The notes under the pieces were generated by a model that searched no databases, was not told the DNA's origin, and worked only from the letters and a program-made list of their open reading frames with translations. Position numbers and translations under genes: made by a program. A stretch of DNA of 64,000 nt from Gimesia sp. (GTDB lineage: Bacteria > Planctomycetota > Planctomycetia > Planctomycetales > Planctomycetaceae), in contig NZ_JAVJSQ010000019.1 of assembly GCF_040219335.1 (NCBI RefSeq), forward strand, positions 496,001-560,000, in the 5' to 3' direction. This document shows positions 1 through 6,432 of this stretch, one piece after another (the first letter of the stretch is position 1; each line of letters begins with the position of its first letter).

Positions 1-1
1 G

Positions 2-61
2 ATCCCGCTGCTGAGCTGGCTGCTCCAGAACTGGCTCTATCCGAAACCGAACAATTCCTGA
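2..61 (+). CDS. C-terminal end of an unidentified protein (cut by window edge)
   Basis: The frame beginning at base 2 reads a short hydrophobic, Trp-rich tail ending in PKPNNS and a TGA at 59-61. It would be the 3' end of a gene lying mostly outside the window, convergent with the cytochrome gene whose stop is at 65. Only 19 residues are visible, so no family can be named. Frame 1 also stays open across this stretch (to 78), so the choice of frame is tentative. Confidence 0.3.
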   Translation: MPLLSWLLQNWLYPKPNNS

Positions 62-64
62 CGG

Positions 65-913
65 CTACTTCGTGGTAGACGAAGCGGGCTTCCAGTCGTA
101 AACGCCGCGCTGTTCGACCGGGGGCAGATGCTCTTCCAGGATGAAATGCGGACGCGAATGCGAATTGACATAGACGGCGATATCCAGGGCTTCCTGCTCG
201 GTCAGATCGGTTTCCCCCGGCGGCATGGCCACTTTGAGCCAGGCTGCCAGCTTATCGTTTCTGCTCAGTCCCGCGCCGTCGTTATAAGAATCTTTGCCCC
301 ACACTGGTGGTCCTTCGGATGTTCCCGCGCCTGATGCGTCGTGACAGTCGGCACAGCGTGCTGCGTAGAGTTTCGCGCCCCGTCGTTCTTCTGCCAGTTC
401 CGCCTGCAGACTGAGGGGTTGCACATGACGAGGGCCCAGTGGTTTCTGGTGATTCATTTTGATCTCAGCGCCCGAGGAGAGCCAGGTGATATACGCGGTA
501 ATCGCCACTGATACTTTGCTGCCGAGGGGAGGACGAATTCCGTTCTGGCTGCGCATGAAACAGTTCAGCACTCGATCTTCCAGCGTGATCACCCGTTTTT
601 CGCGGGGAGACCAGGCCGGGTAAGCGGAAGCCACTCCCAGAAAACTGGCGGCTTGCGGATTGGTGCCGTTCTCCAGATGACAGGAAGTGCAGTCGAGCTT
701 ATTGCCGATATACTGTTTAGAAAGTGGATGCTCGTGAGTGCGTGCGACGATTTCTTCCCCCAGCTTGACGATGGCACCGAGTTCGCCGGGAGGATATGCC
801 TCCGGGATGAGCGATTTCTGTGGTTCCTCAGAAGTCTCCCGTGCAGACAGTGTCGTCAACACAATTAACAGGGCCAGTCCAGTAACCGGTAGCGTCAGCC
901 AGCGTCGTTGCAT
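65..913 (-). CDS. tsdA: Diheme cytochrome c, thiosulfate dehydrogenase (TsdA)-like
   Basis: Exported diheme c-type cytochrome resembling TsdA, which oxidises thiosulfate to tetrathionate (or the reverse) in the periplasm. It has an N-terminal signal peptide and two heme sites, CTSCH (Cys75/Cys78/His79) and CADCH (Cys187/Cys190/His191). The stretch LEDRVLNCFMRSQNG carries Cys118, which matches the unusual Cys axial heme ligand conserved in TsdA; MPPGE near residue 230 could supply the distal Met of heme 2. The ATG at 913 is preferred because GGAAAG lies a suitable distance upstream; an in-frame ATG at 937 lacks one. It is the last gene of the minus-strand sulfur operon, 123 bp after the DsrE-like gene. 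The family is well supported; direction and substrate are inferred from homology. Confidence 0.8.
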   Translation of the reverse strand: MQRRWLTLPVTGLALLIVLTTLSARETSEEPQKSLIPEAYPPGELGAIVKLGEEIVARTHEHPLSKQYIGNKLDCTSCHLENGTNPQAASFLGVASAYPAWSPREKRVITLEDRVLNCFMRSQNGIRPPLGSKVSVAITAYITWLSSGAEIKMNHQKPLGPRHVQPLSLQAELAEERRGAKLYAARCADCHDASGAGTSEGPPVWGKDSYNDGAGLSRNDKLAAWLKVAMPPGETDLTEQEALDIAVYVNSHSRPHFILEEHLPPVEQRGVYDWKPASSTTK

Positions 914-1036
914 CGTCTTCTTTCCAAATTCGGTCATCTCTTACAGGGAGCAGCAGGCGCGTATCTCCCCCGCTCTGCGCGTACGTCTGGGATTATACGC
1001 ACAGAAAGACCGGCAGTGGTGATTTTCTTCCGCTTT

Positions 1037-2098
1037 TTATTTCAGAGGGACATAGGCATAGCCGTCTGCCTGCAGATTCACCAGAGACGTGAGTGCGGAG
1101 ACCGCGACATCCGTGAACACAACCACCTGGTCCGGCTGCCCCCCTTTACCGACGAGTGACTGACCACAGACGTAGATCTCGACACCGGCTTCATGCAGTT
1201 CGTGCAGGCAATCCAGGTTCGGATTACTTTTCGTATCGAAGCGTTCCGCGTAGGCATCATCATTTAAGGCACAGAGCGTGGCGTCGCCATGCAGGACGAC
1301 CGCGATTTTTGCTGCCGCAGGATCCTTCCCGGCTCCCTCGTAAATATTCACAAAGCGGGCCACTTTTTCGATGGAGGGGTTCAGCTTGTCAGCAGGGCCT
1401 CCCTTGGTCAGGTCGACACAGATTTTACTCTGATCCCGTGGCTGCTGAGCTGCGCCTGGCAACTGGACGACCTTGCCATATTCCTTGATACGGGGATGAT
1501 GGTATTCCAGTGGTGCAGGATCTTTGGCTGACGTAGAGACCGGGTGGTTCTTCATTGCCTCGGGGAATCCCCGTTTGACGAATTCCGAAACGGTCTTCGC
1601 ATGCTGTTGAATAAGCTTCACAACGTAGGGGTTCTCTGAAGTCTCAATCACCCGCACACCTTTGGGTGTGTTTTCGGTGACCATTTTGATCTGTCTGGCA
1701 TGCTTGAAGAGTTCGGCGAACAGGGGATCCCGCATCCGAATGGGCTGCTGTTTTTCAACCCGCTCTTTCATCCAGTAGACGTGTTCCCGGATTTTCGCCG
1801 CGACCTGTGGATCGTCTGATTCGGTCAGCGTCTTGACGCCATTGGGAAGTAGTTGCACATCGCGACGAATCTTCTGATGATTCGTTAAGAGGTAACGGAA
1901 GTCGGCATGATCCCGGTCATGTGCCTGCGAATGACCATTTCCTTGACCCTGACCGACTCCCGCATGACCTCGTCCATGTCCCTGCCCCCGTCCGGGACCT
2001 TTGCCACGTCCAGGTCCCCGCTGTGCGAGTGCGGTTCCGGCAATGGCACAGACCAGCAGTAAGGCAACAGAATTCCGTAGATAGTTTGACTTGTTCAC
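1037..2098 (-). CDS. Exported DsrE-family protein with Gly/His-rich N-terminal region
   Basis: A 353-residue protein in three parts. It begins with a signal peptide ending near ALAQ. Next comes a low-complexity Gly/Arg/His/Gln segment (about 27-65), then a helical middle region. The C-terminal DsrE/DsrF-like domain (about 225-353) contains the conserved Cys311 in VCGQSL. DsrE-family domains carry persulfide sulfur on such a Cys or act in sulfur relay. Most DsrE proteins are cytoplasmic and about 120 residues, so the signal peptide and long N-terminal half are atypical. It lies 55 bp downstream of the sulfide:quinone oxidoreductase gene on the same strand, which supports a sulfur role. The His/Gly-rich segment could bind metal, but that is a guess. 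Confidence 0.75.
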   Translation of the reverse strand: MNKSNYLRNSVALLLVCAIAGTALAQRGPGRGKGPGRGQGHGRGHAGVGQGQGNGHSQAHDRDHADFRYLLTNHQKIRRDVQLLPNGVKTLTESDDPQVAAKIREHVYWMKERVEKQQPIRMRDPLFAELFKHARQIKMVTENTPKGVRVIETSENPYVVKLIQQHAKTVSEFVKRGFPEAMKNHPVSTSAKDPAPLEYHHPRIKEYGKVVQLPGAAQQPRDQSKICVDLTKGGPADKLNPSIEKVARFVNIYEGAGKDPAAAKIAVVLHGDATLCALNDDAYAERFDTKSNPNLDCLHELHEAGVEIYVCGQSLVGKGGQPDQVVVFTDVAVSALTSLVNLQADGYAYVPLK

Positions 2099-2153
2099 TT
2101 TGACGCCCTTTCCTGATTTTATTCACAGAGATTTACGCAGTCCCGTCGTGTGG

Positions 2154-3404
2154 TTACGCCCGTCCCTTGAGCATGCCTTTCCAGTACAGCACGGGAAGAA
2201 AATATTTTTTCAAAACCCACATGCTCCAGCGTTCCTTCGACTGATCGAAGAGAAAGGTTTCATGGGGATGTTTGTCGTAGTCGAATTCCGCCAGCACAAG
2301 TTTGCCATACCCGGTCACCAGCGGACAGGATGTATATCCATCGTACTTCGCCGTCAGCGTTTTGCCGGCGATGGCCGCTTTCAGATTCTTGACGGCCACC
2401 GGTGCCTGTTTACGGATGGCGGCTGCGGTTTTGGAAGTCGGCAGATTACTGCTGTCCCCGAGGGCAAACACATTCGGATAACGGACATGCTGTAGCGAGT
2501 ACTTATCGACATCCACCCAGCCCTTTTCGTCAGCGAGGGGGCTCCGGGCGATGAACTCAGGTGGCCCCATGGGAGGCGTCACGTGAATCATGTCGTAAGC
2601 AATTGTGGTTTCAACACCAGTCTCCGTATGCTGGAAGATCGCTTCTTTCGTCTCTGCACTGATGGCGACCAGTTTCTGGTTGAAACGGGTATCGATGTTT
2701 TTGCGCTCGATCACTTTATCCAGTGTTTTCCGATATTTTTCGACCGCAAAGATCGAACTGCTGCCGGAAGCGAAGATGATCTGCGTTTTATCGCGTACTC
2801 CTGATTTACGGAAATAGTCATCCGCGAGATAACAGATCTTCTGCGGTGCGCCACCACACTTGATGCCGGTTTCGGGCTGTGTGAAAATCGCCTTCCCCCC
2901 TTTGAAGTCGCGGATATTTTCCCAGGTACTGCCTACCGACTCGAACGAGTAGTTGCTGCAGACGCCCTCTTTACCAAGCGCGTCTTTGAGACCAGTGATG
3001 GCATCCCACTTGATACCGATGCCTGCACTGACCACCAGGAAATCGTATTCAATCGTCTGTCCATCGCGGGTTTTCAGGCGGTTTCGCTCTGGTTCGAATG
3101 AAACGACGGCGTCTTTAATCCATTTCGCTTTGGGGGGAATCACGGAGGCTTCGGTGCGTCGCGTGCTTTCCTTGCGAAAGGTTCCGCCACCGACCAGGGT
3201 CCAGGCCGGCTGATAATAATGATTCTCCGACGGGTCAATAATGGCCACGTCATAATCACTCAGCCAGCCTTTGGTCAATTTCGCGGCAACCGTAATGCCC
3301 GCACTGCCGCCGCCGACAATCACAACCTGGTGATGCACGACTTTCTCGGAAGGTGGCTGCACCAGTGTCTGATTCTCTGTTTCTGCAATCACATCGGAAA
3401 TCAT
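2154..3404 (-). CDS. sqr: Sulfide:quinone oxidoreductase
   Basis: FAD-dependent oxidoreductase of 416 residues that oxidises sulfide to persulfide or polysulfide and reduces membrane quinone. The N-terminal dinucleotide-binding motif VIVGGGSAGIT is at residues 28-38. Redox cysteines are visible at Cys183 in KCGGAPQK and Cys360 in TSCPLVTG; both contexts match the mitochondrial-type SQOR group rather than FCSD. The C-terminal region is amphipathic and rich in Trp/Tyr, consistent with membrane attachment. It follows the small membrane protein gene by a few bases in an operon that also encodes a persulfide dioxygenase-rhodanese, the expected next enzyme for the persulfide product. Confidence 0.9.
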   Translation of the reverse strand: MISDVIAETENQTLVQPPSEKVVHHQVVIVGGGSAGITVAAKLTKGWLSDYDVAIIDPSENHYYQPAWTLVGGGTFRKESTRRTEASVIPPKAKWIKDAVVSFEPERNRLKTRDGQTIEYDFLVVSAGIGIKWDAITGLKDALGKEGVCSNYSFESVGSTWENIRDFKGGKAIFTQPETGIKCGGAPQKICYLADDYFRKSGVRDKTQIIFASGSSSIFAVEKYRKTLDKVIERKNIDTRFNQKLVAISAETKEAIFQHTETGVETTIAYDMIHVTPPMGPPEFIARSPLADEKGWVDVDKYSLQHVRYPNVFALGDSSNLPTSKTAAAIRKQAPVAVKNLKAAIAGKTLTAKYDGYTSCPLVTGYGKLVLAEFDYDKHPHETFLFDQSKERWSMWVLKKYFLPVLYWKGMLKGRA

Positions 3405-3408
3405 ATGC

Positions 3409-3612
3409 TTATTCTCCCTGTTCTGGATGTCGGGATACCGCTTGCGGCTCTCGACCGTCAGTGGTTTCGCTTTTTACAGGCTGAAGACAAGGCTGGGGGT
3501 TCAGTTCACACAGCCCACTCAGACAGGTCTGCATTCCCAGTCGGGGCAGGATCCAGAGATTCAAGATGAACCAGAGGGCCAGCACCACGAGTAAAACGAC
3601 GAGGTCAGTCAT
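3409..3612 (-). CDS. Small single-pass membrane protein with three C-terminal cysteines
   Basis: A 67-residue protein with one strong N-terminal membrane helix (about residues 4-24), followed by a short tail with Cys residues in QTCLSGLC and PQPCLQP. The start is fixed by context: its ATG at 3612 overlaps the TGA of the upstream persulfide dioxygenase gene as ATGA, indicating translational coupling, and it ends 4 bp before the SQR start. A longer frame running upstream is only a shadow of the dioxygenase gene. I do not recognise a named family. Its position between CstB-like and SQR genes suggests a role in membrane sulfide oxidation, possibly handling sulfur with its cysteines; this is inference. 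Confidence 0.75.
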   Translation of the reverse strand: MTDLVVLLVVLALWFILNLWILPRLGMQTCLSGLCELNPQPCLQPVKSETTDGREPQAVSRHPEQGE

Positions 3613-5072
3613 GATTTTTTCTCCAGTGAACAGGATGCAGCAGAACTTGTAGCACAACTGATGGGGCCGGAGCTGCCGGTAGTGGGCAGTCCCGCGGTTT
3701 CCCATGCCTGGTAGCCACCAGCCAGGTTGATGACGTCAATACCAGCCGCCTGCAATAGACTGGCCGCAATTGCAGAGCGAGCCCCACTACGGCATTGCAC
3801 GACCACTGGCTGATGGCATTCCAGGGTAGATATCATGTCAGGAAAATGTCCGAGGAATCGGTGTTCGGCCTGAGGAACATGCCCCTGGTTCCATTCCGAG
3901 TCGGCACGGACATCGAACAGCGTTACCGCCCCAGACTCGATCTGGGGCGCCAGTTCGGCTGGCGCTTTCACGGGATAGTGTTCCGTCGCCCGACCGGACT
4001 GAATCTCTCCACTCCGTTCGAACCAGCCGGAGACGCGATCGATGCCGATCTTGTGTAATACGCGATAGGCTTCCGGCAGGTCGGCAGCGTCTGCGATCAG
4101 GTAGACCGGCTGATCGTAGTCAACGAGCCAGCCCGCCCAGGCTGCCAGCATCGACAGCGGAATATTGATTGTGCCCGGCACATGTGCTGTCGCGAATTCA
4201 CTGGAAGGAGACAGGTCGATCACCGTGGCAGAGGAACTGACCAGCGACTCCTGTAATGCCGGGAGCGGTTTGGGCAGCGTGACCTTGCCGAGCACCAGCG
4301 GTCCTTCTTTATTAACGCGTTTCATCACCGCAAAGTAGCGGGGCGCTTCGGGCTGATCGGACAGGATGTAGTTCACGAATTCGGTTTCGTCTGCATACTG
4401 CAGGGCCGGATTGAATCGTTTTTCATAACCAACGGTGGAAGACGGAATCGCTCCGAGTCCCTTGCCGCAGGCACTGCCCGCACCATGGGCCGGCCAGACC
4501 TGCAGATAGTCGGGTAATTCTTTAAAACGCTGGGCCGAATGATAGAGCTGCTTCGCACCAACTTCGGCACTTCCCTGAACGCCGGCGGCAGCTTCCAGCA
4601 GGTCCGGACGTCCAATCGAACCAACGAACACGAAATCGCCCGTGAAGATTCCCATCGGCTCATTGGCACCGCCGCCCTGATCGGTTAACAGGAAGGAGAT
4701 ACTTTCCGGTGTATGACCGGGAGTGTGCAGGACGTCAAAACGAATATTCCCGACCTGGAAAGTATCTCCTTCTTTCAACAACTGTGCCTCGTACTGATCC
4801 GCAAATTCGTACTTCCATTCTGCAGGACCTGCATCGGAAACGTACAACTTCGCTCCCACGCGTTCTGCCAGTTCCCGCGCACCGGATACGTAATCAGCGT
4901 GGATATGGGTTTCAGCCACTCCGGTGAGTTTGACACCTTCACGCTGTGCCATCTCGAGGTATTGTTCGATGTCGCGTCCCGGATCGACCACGACTGCTTC
5001 TTTGGTTTTCTGACAGCCCACCAGATACGATGCATGGGCCAGTTTCTGATCGTAAAAGTATTTCAATAACAT
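3609..5072 (-). CDS. cstB: Persulfide dioxygenase-rhodanese fusion (CstB-like)
   Basis: A 487-residue cytoplasmic fusion. The N-terminal metallo-beta-lactamase domain (about 1-240) has THIHADYVSG (His56, His58, Asp60) and HTPGHTPES, the signature of ETHE1-type non-heme iron persulfide dioxygenases. Next is a rhodanese-like domain (about 260-355) with no catalytic Cys, then an active rhodanese (about 365-470) with Cys427 in QCRSGARS. This order matches CstB of staphylococci, which converts persulfide to thiosulfate. The C-terminus adds a Ser/Cys-rich tail. The start is taken as the ATG at 5072, which shares one base with the TGA of the upstream TauE gene (TGATG); a GTG one codon earlier is possible. 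It consumes the product of SQR encoded downstream. Confidence 0.9.
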   Translation of the reverse strand: MLLKYFYDQKLAHASYLVGCQKTKEAVVVDPGRDIEQYLEMAQREGVKLTGVAETHIHADYVSGARELAERVGAKLYVSDAGPAEWKYEFADQYEAQLLKEGDTFQVGNIRFDVLHTPGHTPESISFLLTDQGGGANEPMGIFTGDFVFVGSIGRPDLLEAAAGVQGSAEVGAKQLYHSAQRFKELPDYLQVWPAHGAGSACGKGLGAIPSSTVGYEKRFNPALQYADETEFVNYILSDQPEAPRYFAVMKRVNKEGPLVLGKVTLPKPLPALQESLVSSSATVIDLSPSSEFATAHVPGTINIPLSMLAAWAGWLVDYDQPVYLIADAADLPEAYRVLHKIGIDRVSGWFERSGEIQSGRATEHYPVKAPAELAPQIESGAVTLFDVRADSEWNQGHVPQAEHRFLGHFPDMISTLECHQPVVVQCRSGARSAIAASLLQAAGIDVINLAGGYQAWETAGLPTTGSSGPISCATSSAASCSLEKKS

Positions 5073-5953
5073 CACTCATCTCCCTGATGCTGAAAGGTGG
5101 AAATTCTGTGGTGAGAAGGCAGCAGCGCATAGTTGTTGCCAGTTGTGATGCGCGCCTGCCGAGCGGCTGCAGGAACCAGTTTGCTTCCTTCATGGACGAT
5201 GACGAACCCGCCGAGCAGAATCAGAAATCCTGCAAAGACGGTCTTCAAGACATGTTGATTCAGGTGGGCATTTAATTTGTGGCCCACGACACTGCCGACA
5301 ATGCCGATTAAAGTGAAGACGAGAATTGTCTGCCAGTTGACGGACATCTGGTGTGAGACCAGAAAGTGTTCGTACTTGACGAAGCCGACGGTGGCGTTAA
5401 TCACGATAATGACCAGGCTCGTACCGATCGCTTTTCGCATGGGCAATTTGCCCAGAATGACCAGTGCGGGAACAATCAGAAAGCCCCCCCCCACTCCTAC
5501 GAAGCCGGTCAGCATTCCGACGCCGATTCCTTCCGCCGCCATTTTCCAGCGGGGTGACTGCTGCGCTGAGGGCGCAAGAGATTCGTGGGCGCCCTCGGGT
5601 CCGCGCGCTCTGCGAAACATCACGAAGGCGGCAGCCAGCAGGATGGTGCCAAAGACTACCAGCTGCAACGCCTCCGTGGCCAGACCTCCCAGCCAGGCCC
5701 CTGCCAGTGTTCCCAACATGCCGGGAAGTCCGAAGAAGACCACACTGCGCCAGTCGATTAATTTCGAACTGGCATAAGGGATTGCAGCGGCGATGGAGAC
5801 CATCCCCACAATCGCCATGGATTCGGCGATGGATTCCTTGGTACCATGCCCCACGAGATAGACTAAAATGGGCACCGTAATCGCCGACCCGCCCGACCCG
5901 AGCAGACCCAGAGTCAGGCCAATCAGCAGTGAACCAATCAGAATGTATGCCAT
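5072..5953 (-). CDS. TauE/SafE-family sulfite/anion exporter
   Basis: A 293-residue membrane protein of the TauE/SafE family with two repeats of about four helices. Family glycine motifs are visible as GLLGSGGSAITVPIL near the N-terminus and GFVGVGGGFLIVPAL in the second half. These proteins export sulfite or other small sulfur anions, a plausible outlet for products of the persulfide dioxygenase. The ATG at 5953 is chosen because GGGAGAG sits about 6 nt upstream; the longer open frame to 6058 runs into the promoter. It is the first gene of the operon and its stop overlaps the next start (TGATG). Confidence 0.88.
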   Translation of the reverse strand: MAYILIGSLLIGLTLGLLGSGGSAITVPILVYLVGHGTKESIAESMAIVGMVSIAAAIPYASSKLIDWRSVVFFGLPGMLGTLAGAWLGGLATEALQLVVFGTILLAAAFVMFRRARGPEGAHESLAPSAQQSPRWKMAAEGIGVGMLTGFVGVGGGFLIVPALVILGKLPMRKAIGTSLVIIVINATVGFVKYEHFLVSHQMSVNWQTILVFTLIGIVGSVVGHKLNAHLNQHVLKTVFAGFLILLGGFVIVHEGSKLVPAAARQARITTGNNYALLPSHHRISTFQHQGDE

Positions 5954-6043
5954 GATGCTCTCCCAGCAGATTCCATGCAGACTGGCCTGCGGGAGATTCA
6001 TTCCCTGATTCAAACAGCGGCCAGTCCGATGAATCACATACGC

Positions 6044-6071
6044 ATTATATCGGAACATCGCGACATATCAA
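6044..6071 (-). promoter_or_regulatory. Promoter of the sulfide-oxidation operon
   Basis: On the minus strand a perfect -10 TATAAT (6049-6044) lies 16 nt after a -35 TTGATA (6071-6066). Transcription would start near 6037, giving a leader of about 84 nt before the TauE start. The -35 box is overlapped by the palindrome at 6070-6097. Confidence 0.65.
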
Positions 6072-6097
6072 TATAGTTATTCTGGAATAGCGATATT
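6070..6097. promoter_or_regulatory. 28-bp inverted repeat, putative operator of the sulfide operon
   Basis: Arms AATATAGTTATTC (6070-6082) and GAATAGCGATATT (6085-6097) match at 11 of 13 positions around a 2-bp centre. The repeat touches the -35 box of the sulfide-operon promoter. A second shorter dyad, TTAGC and GCTAA around GA, follows at 6097-6108. ArsR-family sulfide sensors (BigR/SqrR/CstR type) use dyads in such positions in other bacteria, but no such regulator gene is in the window, so the binding protein is unknown. Confidence 0.55.
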
Positions 6098-6330
6098 TAG
6101 CGAGCTAATATTTCCTGAGCCACCGGAATATTCAGCCGATCGAGATGGGAGAGACTTTTACAGTTGGCAGTGGAGCGGAAGCAGAGTCCCTAAAGTACTA
6201 ATAAATAGACACTTATGGTCCACGGTCTGGTTTTCGTTCCCTATCGCAGTGGCCTGTTACCCGAGGCACACATTCAAAGAAGCCCGGCTGTAACAGACAA
6301 ATAGACCGAACTGGACACTTACCGAGGTCT

Positions 6331-6346
6331 GTTTCTCGAGAGAAAC
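6331..6346. promoter_or_regulatory. Perfect 7-bp inverted repeat upstream of the first cytochrome/DUF1501 operon
   Basis: GTTTCTC (6331-6337) and GAGAAAC (6340-6346) are separated by GA and end 3 bp before the -35 box of the plus-strand promoter. The position suits an activator or repressor site. The binding protein is unknown. Confidence 0.4.
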
Positions 6347-6348
6347 TG

Positions 6349-6377
6349 TTGGAACGATTCGAGCGGCGTGGTATAGT
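6349..6377 (+). promoter_or_regulatory. Promoter of the first cytochrome/DUF1501 operon
   Basis: -35 TTGGAA (6349-6354) and -10 TATAGT (6372-6377) with a 17-nt spacer. The start codon of the first gene is at 6433, giving a leader of about 50 nt. The match is good but not perfect. Confidence 0.55.
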
Positions 6378-6432
6378 GGAGCTTTCCTTCCTGATGCCCT
6401 AAGTCGTTTCACCACAACAAGACAGGTATTCC

